The notes under the pieces are model-generated. The model worked only from the letters and a program-made list of their open reading frames with translations. It made no database searches and was not told the origin of the DNA. From NCBI GenBank assembly GCA_024509875.1, contig JAMPIV010018974.1, positions 44,978-108,977 on the forward strand: a DNA stretch of 64,000 nt, given 5' to 3'. The DNA is from Oreohelix idahoensis (taxonomy: Eukaryota; Mollusca; Gastropoda; Stylommatophora; Oreohelicidae). Below, in pieces: positions 1 through 13,215 of the stretch (positions within the stretch are counted from its first letter, which is position 1; the number at the start of each line of letters is the position of its first letter). The translations under genes were made by a program, and so were the position numbers.

Positions 1-1303
1 GTGGAAACAATGATTACTGGCTTTTTTGCTTTCTTATCCCTCCATCCAATACAAAGCAAAGATGAATCTTTAGTTTGCCAGCATTTCCGTTCCATGTGTG
101 GTATGGAAAGTGCTTTTATTTCTAATGGAAAGCCAATTCGGTTTGACTGGAGGGTGCCAGTATAGTATTGCTTTTGCTGAAGCAATACTCAATGAGTGCC
201 CTGGTGGCGTAGAACCTGTCTGCAAATATATGATAACCAGTTCCAATTTGCTGTAATAGAGTTCCAAAGACTTTTATTGCCATCCCACTATTGGTGTCTG
301 TGCTTGGATCATATGAGGTATTCGCTCCATAATACGTAAGCAGGGATAAAACATACCCAGTGGTACTGTCAACAAGACCAAAACTCTTTATATGATACTT
401 ACTAGGTTTAGTTGCATTAAATTGCTTGTATTTCCATCTCCCTTTAAATCCTACAATCATTTCATCAACCGAAACATTTTCAAAGGGCGTAAAGGCATTA
501 TTGAAATTTTCAATCAAAGAGTTGATGAATGGCTCCACTTTACTTTTTCCCTCAGCATCAGGCTGTCCCACATGCAACATTGTTTGATAGATAGACAAAA
601 ATCTATCTCTTTCAAAGTTTTTGTGATAAAATGGAGCATAAAGGCAATCAGTTTCTGATGAATAATAGTCTCTAATAGAAGGTCTGGGATCAATGCCCAT
701 AGCATTTATTGTAGCCATAAATTTTAACAACTCATAGTTTGATAGTGCTGTCCAGCTGCAAAATCTAGATTTTTTTAGGAATGGATTATTTTTAAGAACT
801 TTAAGTTTTGCATACTCATTTACAGAATGTACTATTGAATTTGCAATGTCATCAGTAAACAATGTCCTATAGCAGTCAAAAGGAGTTGATGCCTCACTAA
901 GACCTAAGTCATCGTGTACTCCTGGTTTGCGACCATATTTGGGAAGAAATCTGAATGCGTTTTGGGTCTCTGTAATACTGATGTTTGGTACTGAAATCCA
1001 TTCATTACTAATTGCCCCTTGTTGCTCCTTGGTACTAATGCTCTTCCCCCTTTTTGTCGATGATTTGGTCAAAACTTTTTGTCGTTTTGTAGCACTAGGG
1101 CCTGGCTGTGACCACGCCCCCTCCTCATTAGAACTAGCTTCTTCGTTAAGTTTAAATTCGAAATCATCATTTTCAATTTCGAAATCATCATTCTCGTCAA
1201 AGATACACAGTTCCCTAGCTTTTTCTACAGATAAAAAAGACCTACGTTTTGATAAACATGATGTGGTTGGTTCGCTAGACATTGTCTGTATAAACAACAA
1301 CAA
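1..1303 (-). pseudogene. piggyBac-type transposase, frameshifted, cut by window edge
   Basis: The reading frame runs leftward from a Met at 1303 for 393 codons and stops at 122. It resembles piggyBac (DDE_Tnp_1_7) cut-and-paste transposases, which excise and reinsert at TTAA. Visible hallmarks are SVDEMIVGFKGR, giving a candidate catalytic Asp at residue 280, and IFADRFYATRAL, giving a second candidate Asp at residue 362. The N-terminal third is acidic and low in complexity, as in the family. Homology continues past the stop in other frames: GTEMLAN at about 70-90, and WRDKK followed by PVIIVS within 1-45. There are therefore at least two frameshifts, and the C-terminal part lies outside the window. 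The protein is very unlikely to be functional. The piggyBac assignment is firm. Confidence 0.87.
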
Positions 1304-1481
1304 TCGCCGATCGAAAGCTGACAGTTTTACCGTTTTTTCACAGTGAAATTAGCTAGAACAAGCGTGTTTCCGAATCACAACTCAAAGATAGCGCTCTTCT
1401 GAATAAAAAAAAGAGTAACTTCCGTTATGTTAAAATACCAAATTACGAAATACGGAACACATTTCACGGAACACAAAAGTG

Positions 1482-1559
1482 ACGTTCCCATCGTTGTTTC
1501 GGCTTCTATGGGTTTTGCGGATGTACGCTCCCATCGTCGTTTCGGCCTCTAAGAGTTAA
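1482..1559 (-). mobile_element. piggyBac 5' terminus with subterminal direct repeat and TTAA
   Basis: The transposase reads leftward, so this is the 5' end of the piggyBac element. A TTAA lies at 1556-1559, where the adjoining LINE reading frame is interrupted. Just inside is a 26-bp motif present twice in the same orientation (1482-1507 and 1525-1550, period 43 bp), built on CCCATCGTYGTTTCGGC. Repeated subterminal motifs are typical transposase-binding sites. The other end lies left of the window, so the duplicated TTAA cannot be checked here. Confidence 0.7.
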
Positions 1560-2562
1560 AGTGGTCGACCTGCTCCAGGACCTGTTCTCCCAGCTTAATC
1601 TGATGTCTTCTTTCTTCTCGTGATATCACCATGGATTTTGTTTTAGAGCTGCTTATGACCATCCCTCTCTTCTTCAGCTCTTCCTTCCAGACTTGCAGGT
1701 TGGATTGGAGATGTGCCTCTGATTTAGCAATCAGAGCAACATCATCAGCAAATGCCAGCTCTGAAATACATACATGTCTCATCTTCCAGTACCCCACTGA
1801 ATACTTTCTTGTTCTCTCCTTACATGACTTGATAACATCGTCCATGAGGAGTATGAAAAGATAAGGTGACAGGATATCACCTTGTCTTACACCAGTGGTG
1901 GTCCTGAACTCTTCTGACTTATGGTTTGCTGTCCTCACATAATTTATGCAAGACTTGTAGAAGCTCTGTATAGCATGAATCAGAGGTGCTGGAATGTTCT
2001 TCCTTGCCAAACAGTCCCAAAGTTTGCTCCAGGGGACCCTGTCAAATGCCTTTTCCAGATCTATGAAACAAAGATGGATCTCACTCTTATACTCAAGGGC
2101 CTTTTCACTCAGCTGTCTGAGTGTGAAGATTAGGTCTTGAGTACTTCGGTTTGCTCGGAATCCGCACTGGACCTCATCCAATTGTGGCTCAGCTAGGCGT
2201 CGGAGTCTCTGCTCTAGGATTCTAGAGTAGATTTTACCAGGGACACTGAGAAGGGATATGCCTCTATGGTTTCCACGTTGTCGATTGTCACCCTTTTTGA
2301 AAATTGGTGTTATGATGGCAATCTCCCAGTCCTTTGGTATGGTCTTGTTGCACCACGTTGCCTGTAGGACCCTTAAGAGTAATAGGTCGCGTGATGCTCT
2401 CATGTACTTAACCATTTCTGGTGTTATACCATCATGCCCTGCTGCTTTGCCCATCTTGATTTTCTCCAGTGCTGCCTTCAGTTCTTCCATCTTTATGTCA
2501 TCTTCATCACCATTTGTTTCCTCTTCTGTGCTAGTGGTTATCATTTCTGACTTTGACTTGGA
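1556..2562 (-). pseudogene. LINE reverse transcriptase fragment (5'-truncated, interrupted by piggyBac)
   Basis: A continuous frame of 331 codons runs from a Met at 2544. It contains the RT fingers and palm of a non-LTR retrotransposon: GKAAGHDGITPEMVK (domain 1), QCGFRANRST, FIDLEKAFDRVPW, GVRQGDILSPYLF, and the catalytic FADD at 1741-1752 (residues 265-268). The frame ends abruptly in VDHF at the piggyBac TTAA, where LINEs of this type normally continue with a YLG motif. The rest should lie left of the window beyond the piggyBac element. Endonuclease sequence is missing, so the copy is 5'-truncated near 2562. The clade is uncertain (jockey/RTE-like). Confidence 0.85.
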
Positions 2563-2833
2563 AAAACCAGATTGAAAGGTGGAATAATGCCAACAGTAAA
2601 TATTGGCAATAATTACACATAATATCTAAAATTATATTATAGGCAAAATGCAGGGTGATTAAAAAAGAACTGAGCACTTTCAAAAATGTATTACTCAGTA
2701 AATAAGTTTCATATGAACATGTTCCATAAACCAATTTGTTAAAGGAGTTATCGCAGTAATTTTTATAATCTTAGTAATGCTCAGTAAGCGCCCCTCGTGT
2801 CACACAGCACACGTCAGTACTGTAAGTCTAATC
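2563..2833. other. No gene recognised; AT-rich unique-looking DNA
   Basis: I see no coding capacity or element ends in this stretch. It ends in the 8-bp sequence GTCTAATC (2826-2833), which is the left target-site copy of the MITE that follows. Confidence 0.5.
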
Positions 2834-3233
2834 CAGGGATTCTCCGAATTTTTTTCTTTCATGGCCCCCTTCAAAGCCTCATTTACCTCTGGGAACCCCC
2901 CCCCCCCCTTTTCCCCATTTCCATAGGCGCTGTTAGCTGAAAAACCATCTGCACTGTTTATTAATCCAAACTATCACATAAAGACAGAGTATTTGTAGTA
3001 GCTAACAAAAACGATTAATTCTGCGCACACGTAATTATGTAATAGCAAACAAAATTCTTAAGGACATAAAGTGTATAGTAGCAGCATAAAGCCTGAAAAC
3101 AGACAAGATTCTGACAATTGGTTCTTAAAGCTAAATTTGGGGCCCCTCCCCCTAGAAATATGGCAATTACTGTGACCCCCTAGAGATATGACATGTCCCC
3201 GTGGGTGCCATATGCCTACATTGAGAAACCCTG
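2834..3233. mobile_element. hAT-type non-autonomous element (MITE), 400 bp
   Basis: The element begins CAGGGATTCTC and ends with the inverted complement of CAGGGTTTCTC, so 10 of 11 terminal bases match. It is flanked by a perfect 8-bp direct repeat, GTCTAATC (2826-2833 and 3234-3241). Eight-base target duplications and CAGGG-type termini are the signature of hAT transposons. There is no coding capacity. Just inside the left end is a run of about ten C residues (near 2897-2910). A full-length hAT elsewhere would have to mobilise it. Confidence 0.85.
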
Positions 3234-3464
3234 GTCTAATCCATCCCAGACATTTTGTATATCCTAATTATAGCCCATCAGAGGTTGAACAGTGTATTTT
3301 TTTCGTTAATTATTTTTATTAAATCCAGAGAAAAGTTAACAGTGTTTACACCGAAAGGGATGCTTTCCTCGTCAAAGGCCTGCAAACTATTACGAAATCT
3401 TCAGGTGTAAATTAAAAAGTGGTCAAGGTTCTCAAACCTCGTGTAAGTTTACATTAAAACATTA

Positions 3465-3467
<3 letters not shown>
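3234..3467. other. No gene recognised
   Basis: AT-rich sequence between the MITE and the CT microsatellite. No motif, frame or repeat is visible beyond the MITE target copy at its left edge. Confidence 0.5.

Positions 3468-3545
<78 letters not shown>
3468..3545. repeat. (TC)n microsatellite, 78 bp
   Basis: An uninterrupted TC dinucleotide tract of about 39 units. Homogeneous tracts this long are usually length-polymorphic. Confidence 0.98.
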
Positions 3546-3547
<2 letters not shown>

Positions 3548-3751
3548 AATATTTCATGAGTTCTGCCACTCTAATGTGATATATGTCAAGGAGAGTAATT
3601 TTTGTTTTGTTTTTTGCTTTTGTTATTATTGGTTTTGTTTTGTTTTGTGTTTATAGCTATTTTAACGTAATTGATTTCTTCATTGTGACTGGAAAATGTA
3701 AATGTGTCCTGTTATATTACCATTAAAATGGTGTGTGCCTTTAACTTAATA
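3546..3751. other. No gene recognised
   Basis: AT-rich sequence with TTTTG-rich stretches between the microsatellite and the start of the LINE homology. No feature can be supported. Confidence 0.5.
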
Positions 3752-3921
3752 TTGACAGTGAAATTGAAGGGAGAATGTTCAACTGGATACGGGATTTCCT
3801 CCGATACCGCACAGCAAGAGTAAAACTCGAAGGGAAACTGAGCAATCGCGTCCCTCTTCAACAGGGTGTGCCACAAGGAGGAGTTATCACCCCCACACTC
3901 TTTATCATTTATATAAATGAT
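3752..3921 (+). pseudogene. Jockey/I-like LINE, segment 1 of 3: RT domain
   Basis: Homology starts abruptly near 3752 (5' truncation) with an RT reading frame containing MFNWIRDFLRYRTARV, then GVPQGG and IIYIND. These are the RT motifs just upstream of the catalytic DD box in jockey/I-type LINEs. The frame is cut by a SINE at 3922. It resumes for nine bases at 4301-4309 and then again at 6583, after a solo LTR. Read across both insertions the phase is kept, and the DD box follows. The original copy was therefore a colinear LINE that was hit later. Confidence 0.85.
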
Positions 3922-4264
3922 GGGAGCCGCGCTAGCGTAGTGGTTACAACACCGCTCTGGCGACCGGGTGATACAGGATCAAACCCGGGCGACGGCATTT
4001 GAGGATTTTTCGTCGACCGGGATTTGGACTGGATTAACTCGAGACCTGGCGAGAACATTTGAAGGAGTGTCGTCGACCAGGGACTTGCGGCTCCTGAGCC
4101 GACCCAGCTGCAATGGGTACCCCCGAAATCGGCGAGTATTTGCCTGAATGGCGAGGGACACCTGTCTCTGTACAAGAAATAAAGGGATACTCACGTAAAA
4201 TCAATGTCAGGTTAGACATAAATAATAACCTGAGATTTCGCCTCAAGTATTAGCGGGCGTACGC

Positions 4265-4288
<24 letters not shown>
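3922..4288 (+). mobile_element. tRNA-derived SINE 1 with poly(A)/(AT) tail
   Basis: The head is tRNA-like: GGGAGCCGCGCTAGCG, then TAGCGTAGTGGTTA as RNA polymerase III A box, and GGATCAAACCC as a slightly degenerate B box. A non-tRNA body of about 280 bp and an A-rich tail with (TA)n follow (4265-4288). Perfect 12-bp target copies TATATAAATGAT flank it (3910-3921 and 4289-4300). It sits inside the RT frame of the jockey/I-like LINE, so it is younger than that LINE copy. The head matches that of the SINE at 17567-17837 but the body differs. Confidence 0.88.
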
Positions 4289-4296
<8 letters not shown>

Positions 4297-4309
4297 TGAT
4301 ATTGCAGAG

Positions 4310-6577
4310 TGTAGTGGGTTTGATGGTATTGTATGATGGTGATATTACTAAATGTAATGTATGAGGCCAGCTGTGAAGGCTCCTGAGATAAAATGTAGTT
4401 GTGAATTGTCAGAAGGCCTTTCTTGCTACCACTACGACCTCACACTCAATTTTTTTTCTTAATGAATGTAGCTATGTAAAATGTCTAGGGTTATGATATG
4501 TAATGTGGTGTGATAGTTATGGATACACCCACAGATATTTAAGCAGACTAATAATATTTAACAAATATTATAATACACTGAACTAACTCACGTGTGTAAA
4601 ATTTTTGATAGAATTATATTACATTTATTTGTTCTGGATCAAGTTTTATGTTGACCAGAACTTTTTAAAAAAAAAAAAAAGGATTTAAAAATTATGAAAG
4701 AAATGCATGGAATGTTACATAATAAATGCAAGAGTGTACATATATAAGTACTAGACTAGTTAGTTTTATTAAAATGTTCTATTAGTCATCTACTTGGGAG
4801 GATAGTTAATGCTTGTGCTGTTGGGGTGGCCTCATCACACCTGTCTATATTGACTACACAGTGTCCAGTAAATTGCAGGAATTTTATGGGGTATTAGTAA
4901 CTAAAAGGCGTTGGTGAACTTCCAGCAGACCAGAGGCTCACTCAACTGGCATATGTAGCTCTGGTGCTGAAATCTGGTGGTCCCACCTCTCCGTGCTGGC
5001 GGGCAATAATAGTGGTCTCTGTCACAACGTACTGCACAGATACACTCGAGTAAAATCACCAACTGAATGGACACCGCCTTGTTGACAACTGAAACTCACA
5101 GCTCTGCAATCAAAGTATTGGCTATGTGTCAAAATTCTATTCTCTACCCACGTCTGGACACAACACGGACACAACAACCACATCATACAGACAGGTCAGA
5201 TCTCTCTGACCAAACAGCACATTTACCATGGTGGTTTTACATCAGATAGGTCCTCCCAGACTATAGATTCTGAAAAATATTTATTAGTTTCCTTCTCTAA
5301 AAGTGGATAGGTAATATGTTTCATTATTCTCAACACTTGATCTGTCTTTCCTAACCCTTGCTGGAGTTTATGTATATTGTTGGTCCCTAGACCCTGACTT
5401 GGGCGGGGGGTCTAGAGCAAATCCCTACTTGTTTGTAAGGCTAGATTATGATATGGCAGTATCAAATCACTCGAACATTAAACAATATTCAAAATATACA
5501 AAGAAATAATTTCAATCTTACCAGATTATGAATAAAGAACACAGAAATGCTAGCAAAACTCAGCTGAGCTGCTGGCTATAGTATGGCGTCCCTGAACTTA
5601 TTTCACTTTCTTTCATTTGGAAATCACCACACTTTAAAATACTGTGTCTATCATCGAACAACTATTGAGGAATGGCCCCACTTGCGCGTCTGAGCGCCGA
5701 TAAAATGATTGTCTGTGGCCAATCACTGCCTAGGTTTATTTCAAATTCAAATTTCCTACCCTAAAGTCATTTCAGTCATGCTTCAGTCAAGTATGGATGT
5801 TTATCTGTTAGTCTGTCCGTCTCTACTTGTTTTTTTTTTCAAAAACGTACTTGATTTTTGAACCAACCTTTCTCTCCCCTCCAAAATTTTGTCGTTAAAA
5901 GTTATATTTAGACACAGCTCCCACCAATGTCCCTTCGCTTCCCTACTAGGTAGATTTGAACACCTGCGTCTCGAGGTTGTTTTTTTTTGTGCAAATAGCG
6001 ACACTTTTTATTCCATACAGTCTGTCGCTGATGTGAACAACACTGTCTTTTGTCATTATCTTCAATATTATCTATCCGTCTGTAAAATTAAGAACATATT
6101 AGTTCACTGCTCAGAATGGGCCATCCGGCCAGCTAATTTTTATATTCCTAACATTAATATTACGAAAAAGTTACTTTTTAATTTTTGTAATATTCCAAAC
6201 ATCTGCGTTCTGCCGCTGAATTCAAATCAAAGGCTTGGTATCGCAAAAGCGACCAATAAATGACTGTGGCGTAACATATCCAAGGTCCCTTCTGTCGAGT
6301 TCCTTACTTTATGTCAACTTGGGAAACGTGACTTTTCTCCGTTTTCCCCCCCCCAATTGCGTCTCCTTAGCCTTTCTAGTCTCACGCAATCTTTCCAGTC
6401 ATATTTTTTCCTTTTTATCCGCCGTTCCCCTCCTGTCTAGCAAGTCAATTTTTATGGAGGGTGATGACCCGCGGTCTGGGCGATCATGTACTATCAGCAG
6501 CCTACGCATTATGTTTTTATCCTTACATGTTATCTTTGGAGGTATTTTACCGTTGTATCTCTGTCAATTTCACTACA
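4310..6577 (-). mobile_element. Solo LTR C, 2268 bp, gypsy (Gmr1-like) type
   Basis: The insertion starts TGTAGTG and ends CACTACA, a perfect 7-bp inverted terminus of TG...CA form. It is flanked by the 5-bp target copies CAGAG (4305-4309 and 6578-6582). It splits the jockey/I-like LINE immediately before the DD box, and the LINE frame resumes in phase on the other side. Length and terminal sequence match the 2.4-kb LTRs of the gypsy elements at 22825-58996. Near the left end it carries the same GCTACCAC motif and hairpin layout. No internal region is present, so it is a solo LTR left by LTR-LTR recombination. Orientation is inferred from similarity to those elements. Confidence 0.88.
4359..4445 (-). 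other. Predicted hairpin near the LTR end (LTR C)
   Basis: Arms GTATGAGG (4359-4366) and CCTCACAC (4438-4445) pair with one mismatch around a 71-nt loop containing TTGCTACCAC. The position is 49 bp inside the LTR end. The intact element A and the array element B have equivalent hairpins at 46-47 bp with different arm sequences, which suggests conserved structure. The element reads leftward, so in its RNA this would lie just upstream of the primer-binding site. Confidence 0.5.
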
Positions 6578-6582
6578 CAGAG

Positions 6583-7146
6583 AAACTGTCCAGTCATATC
6601 TCCAGGTCTCTGCATACTGATGATTTTGTTGCCTGGTGTGCCGCAGAACATTTGCCTACTGCGAAGTTCAGGATGCAAGCAGCACTAAATACCATCGGTA
6701 AATGGGCATCGGACTGGGGAGTCCAGATTAACCTCTCCAAGACAGTAGCAACCTGCTTCTCACTGTCAAATCTCCAAGAAACGGTCAAATTGCAACTAAA
6801 TGGAAGTGAGCTTCCAAACGAGGAAAACCCAACATACCTGGGAGTCAAGTTGGATAAGAGACTCACCTGGAAGCCACACCTAAAAGCAGTAGAACAGACA
6901 GCAACAAGGAAGTTCTCCGTTATGAAGAAACTAGTTGGTACAAGTGATGATGATGCTTCTACCTTGAGGGAGTTGGTACAAGTTGGAAGTGAGCTTCCAA
7001 ACGAGGAAAACCCAACATACCTGGGAGTCAAGTTGGGTAAGAGACTAACCTGGAAGCCACACCTAAAAGCAGTAGAACAGACAGCAACAAGGAAGCTCTC
7101 CATTATGAAGAAACTAGCTGGTACAAGCTGGAAGGCAAATACCAAC
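6583..7146 (+). pseudogene. Jockey/I-like LINE, segment 2 of 3: DD box and thumb
   Basis: After the solo LTR the RT resumes with HTDDFVAW (the catalytic DD box), then WASDWGVQIN, CFSLS and NPTYLGVKLDKRLTWKPH, the standard order after the catalytic box. A 183-bp segment starting GGAAGTGAGC is repeated in tandem at 6802 and 6985. It duplicates 61 codons in frame, including the YLGVKL motif, with a few differences between the copies. The segment ends at 7146, where solo LTR D is inserted. Confidence 0.85.
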
Positions 7147-9316
<2,170 letters not shown>

Positions 9317-9321
9317 CCAAC

Positions 9322-10048
9322 ATACTTAAAAGAAAAGTGTATACAGGCACAGTCAGGTCTGTACTTGAATCTGGCATGACAGCCTGGGCCATGGCATCCA
9401 AAACAAACATAGAATATCTAGGAAAAGTGCAAAATTCAGGCCTTAGATTAATCACTGGAGGGATGAAAATTCTCCAATCCAGGAAACGGAGAGATACACC
9501 AACATCTTCATGACAGACGTGAGGAAAATGTATTTATTCACAGCGAGAAGCTTCTACGAATGCCAAGTCATCCGATGCATTCCACACTCTATAGTTTGAC
9601 AAACAACAGGCTGAAGAGAACCGGCTTCTTAAACATCTCCGAGCATCTGCATAGATGTCAGGAAGATCTTCTGCCAAAACAACCTACTGAGATGGAATTG
9701 CTAATAGATTATGAGGAGCCAAACTACTGCCATGAAAATATATCTATCATCACAGAAGTCCCTGAAATAAAAAAAAAGGCCACCAGACCCCTCAACAACT
9801 AAAAACTCTGGCTCAGTAAATGGTTGAAGAAAAGTAAAACCCGAAGGAGTGGGCACACGCATACACAGATGAATCCGCAGAGGGGTCAGTAAAAAATGGT
9901 GGAGGAGCATTTTTATAAGATTCTTAAATGGGAAGATCATCCGAAAGGCCTTCTCACCCGGTTAGATCTCCAATTTCAGGGCAGAATCTATGGCACTGCT
10001 ACAAGCTCTGAAAATCCTCACCAGATCAGAACAGCAACCACCAGCTAA
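9322..10048 (+). pseudogene. Jockey/I-like LINE, segment 3 of 3: RT C-terminus and RNase H
   Basis: The segment opens with VYTGTVRSVLESGMTAW and GLRLITGGMK, the end of the RT thumb region. A degenerate stretch leads into an RNase H-like domain: AYTDESAEG with NGGG near 9850-9905, and FRAESMALLQAL near 9970-10010. These match the two acidic signatures of RNase H in I-type and some jockey-like LINEs. Several stops and frame changes make it non-functional. It ends at 10048, where a truncated R2/Hero-type LINE begins. I could not find its 3' tail on the other side of that element. Confidence 0.75.
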
Positions 10049-11212
10049 GATAGGAAACTCTTTACAGAGCGATACAACAGGAAGCAATCTGATCATCAGA
10101 AGAGGTTCCCCCGTCTGACAACTGTTTCGGCCCGATATACTCCTTTACACTCTAAGGGGAGCGGGCCAACTTGGGTCATGACTCCCAAGCGTCTCAGCCT
10201 CCTGTTGTCAGACGGGCCTGCGTGCCCAATTCTTAACCCTTTGAAAATAAAGTTCGTTCGTTCGTTGTCTTGTATCGAAAATGAACCCATTTCACTTATG
10301 GTAGCAACTTTAATCCACAACTCCGCCAGCCGTGGAGGCAATTGTGAAAGTAACAAAGAGAAGACAAATTATTCCGTTCGTTCCGCCGCACACACTGAGA
10401 CACCATCGCGAAGCCGACGACACTGCGCGTTCGCCACTGAAATTCTGACACTGGCACCTCTATAATATACACTGCCTGTCGCCTCTCAGCCACAGCCCTT
10501 TCACTAGTACACCAAAAACTCAGCGTATTGTGGACTTAGAAAAATTCCTGGTGTTTTCTGTACCGCAGCGTTTATTGTCACGATTTCCATTGCCCATTGC
10601 GGTTGTTCCACAGCCAGCATGATGCCATTTCGGCAGTTTCACTAAGCCTCTTCAGTGCCCTTGTTCTCGACTGTCCCCTCAACCCCAACAGCTTCAATAG
10701 ATCATACACTGATGCAGCCATGAGCCCTCTTGCGCCCACTTCAACAGCCATGACCCTTGCAGTGAACCCATCGTGTCTCAGATCCGCGGCCAGATCACTA
10801 TACTTGGCCGCTTTGAACAAATGTCGCTCGTCTAATCTGGATTCAAATGGCACGGTCAGTTCACTCAGTATGACCTGAAGCGTTGCTGAAGAATGAAGCA
10901 CTATATCCGGCCGTCTCCGCGATTTTCTGATACTCTCTGGATATGCCCCTCGTCCAGGTAGGTCTACAGCCATCTCCCAGTCATATGCACAGTCAAGAAG
11001 AGATGGTAAACTGCTACCAGGTTTACTCGGTTTGGGGTGTGCTGACTTTCCTGCCCTCAGAAAGTATGTATTTGCGGTGCTCGGCCTGGGTTTGCTATTC
11101 GCCTTCATCCTTGCCAGATCTATTGTCGCAGCAAGCTCATTTAGCACTTTGTTATGGCGCCAAGTGTATCGCCCTTGCCCTAATGACAACTTACACGCTG
11201 AGAGCACGTGTT
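10049..11212 (-). pseudogene. R2/Hero-type LINE copy, 5'-truncated (restriction-like endonuclease end)
   Basis: The segment is a close duplicate of the 3' third of the LINE at 18274-21899, with the same 3' terminus (GATAGGAAACTC on the + strand at 10049). Its frame (10578-11207, 209 codons) covers the end of the zinc-finger region (LSAC) and the restriction-like endonuclease, with RRPDIV and ELTVPFE. About 530 bp of 3' UTR follow. Homology stops near 11212, well inside the ORF, so the copy is 5'-truncated, the usual outcome of target-primed reverse transcription. I could not identify a target-site duplication. Confidence 0.85.
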
Positions 11213-13150
11213 TACGTCTGAGGGAATATTTAACGAGATGAAGATGACATTCATTTCTAGCAGCACTATATCTTGTATGATGAAGTCAATTGTATCATGA
11301 TAGAATCTACAGAGCAATGAGAACATTTAATGAATGACTAACTTTCATACAGATTCATTGTCTGTATCCAAACGTGAGTGACAGCTCACGAGAGAAGCCA
11401 TCTTGTATCCAAATATTTTGTGACTTTCAAGAAGAGAAAGGGATGCCCCGTATTATCGCTTGATGAGTCCAGAGATCACTGCTTCACATGAGAACCCATT
11501 ACTAGCGGTTCAATACGATTATATGAAAAAATATGTGCTGATCATTATTTAAAGGAATCTTCGCTAGACGAGGTTAGGTCTAGAAGCCATCTTGAATATT
11601 GTTTATAAACTGACGTGCTTTTGTCAGTAAACTCAGATGATTATTATGCCAACCTGTGATTTGTCAATGTATCCGTGCTGTCGAGTGTGTACGTCCAATT
11701 AAACTGTAGCAAAGGTACACAGTCGTTGGTGTCGATGACTTCCAGCCATACATGAGTGAAAGAAAAAGACCAATTGTCAACACCACGAACTCTTCTTATC
11801 ATTCGAGTATTACACTCTCACTTCATGCTTACACACCCCTGCGTAGGTCGAGTTGACATTCCATATTCAAACCACGAGCAACACTCTGACGAGTCTTTAA
11901 CACTGGAGCTTCCAAACATCCTCTTAACACCGTGGTCCTGTACACAGTTGATGTCAGCAGGAAAAATAAATAGATAACAACAACCCAATACATCTATTTA
12001 ACACTGATGTTCTAACACAGCCATTCAACACTGGTGGACATCATTAATGAAAAAAGGAGGTTTATCACTACTGTTTGGTGTTAGTGGATTTCTTTGCATC
12101 TCGGTAAGAGCGCTATTTTATTTAGATAGTTTGTTTAGGTAGAATTTATCACAAATTAATCATCAGTGGGCGAACGCGTATAGCAGTAAATTTTTCTATC
12201 TCATTTCATAACGGCAAAGTGGATACATTTTAAGTTCGCCATTGGAAAGCGGCTGATCGTGTTGACACAAGCTTGTATGAAAGAAGACAACACGGTCTGA
12301 CCAGACATCTGTCTGGCGGAGGCATGCAGATAAAGGGTATAATTAAATAATCTGTCGGGGCAGACATCTGGGCGAAATCATTACGCCAGAAACACAGGGT
12401 CACAATATTGTGATAGACAGAGGTGCGCCGCAAGTCTTATGTAACGATATGATATCACTGTTGTAAGAGGCCACGCGTGCATATTAAATTTAATATTTTC
12501 AAATACGCGTGGGATGAGTAATGATAAATTTCCCCACCCAAACAGTGCTAGATAGATTTGATTGTTTCGGCAGAAGCTACAATGAATTCACTGGAACATT
12601 CAGCAGAAAACACAGCTGGGATTTGAAACTCAGGATTATGAGATACACTGTAGAACTCAGACACAGAACAGACAGACTGCATCGCAGCGTTAACTAAACA
12701 CCTCCTAAAAGCCAGAGGAAAGAGAATAGGACTTACAATTCCACAATTATAAGTACCAGATCGAGTATTAGGCAACTGTGGAATTTACAAGTAAACCCGC
12801 AATTTTAATACAAGACTGGAAACTTGGGAATTTTATCACAAGGAGTCAGAGAGGAATTTTAACAAAAGTTTTCCCAGGCAGGATTCATAGAACACCAGCC
12901 GTCAGAGGAATTAACATATTTACCAGACCAAGTCACAAGGGAAATTATACAAACAGTTTTCCCAGGCCAGGAATTTACAGAATACCAGCCGTCAGAGGAA
13001 TTAACTCATATTTCCAGACCTCAGTGATTCGAAAAATGAATAATGAAGGAAATCTGAGTCCTGTGGATAGTAAATAAATAAGTAAATAAAGGTAATTAAC
13101 AGGTACTCGTTGGATATAAAAGGTGGCACTAGACAACAGAAAAGAAAATA
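11213..13150. other. Long stretch without recognised genes
   Basis: About 1.9 kb of AT-rich DNA with only short spurious frames. AAAAAAGGAGG at about 12050 resembles a polypurine tract, but no LTR is visible beside it. The only repeat I can support is the imperfect tandem duplication at 12862-13025. A host intron or decayed transposon is possible. Confidence 0.45.
12862..13025. repeat. Imperfect tandem duplication, two units of about 85 bp
   Basis: Two adjacent units both contain TTTTCCCAGGC, then ACCAGCCGTCAGAGGAATTA, then a TTTMCCAGACC-like end. The first begins near 12868 and the second near 12956. Both lie in an apparently open but unrecognised frame. I assign no function. Confidence 0.65.
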
Positions 13151-13215
13151 TGAGTGATAGGCTTACCGGGAATCGAACCTAGGACCAGCCAGACGGCGCC
13201 ATCGCCTTGCTGTGA
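13150..13215 (-). repeat. Possible tRNA-related SINE remnant (B box only)
   Basis: On the minus strand GGTTCGATTCCCGG (about 13163-13177) is a perfect RNA polymerase III B box with T-arm-like pairing, preceded by GCCGTCTGGCTGGTCC. No convincing A box or full cloverleaf can be drawn, so I do not call a tRNA gene. A decayed tRNA-derived SINE is the simplest reading. Confidence 0.35.

Noticed and set aside
927..1346. 139-codon + strand frame
   Set aside because: It lies antisense to the piggyBac transposase, has no recognisable motif, and exists because the minus-strand gene is open.
2640..2800. Possible DNA-transposon end (CAGGGTGATTAAAAAAG)
   Set aside because: No matching inverted end or target duplication was found.
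13150..13215. Minus-strand tRNA gene
   Set aside because: Only the B box/T arm is convincing. No acceptor stem or anticodon arm can be paired, so it is kept as a possible SINE remnant.
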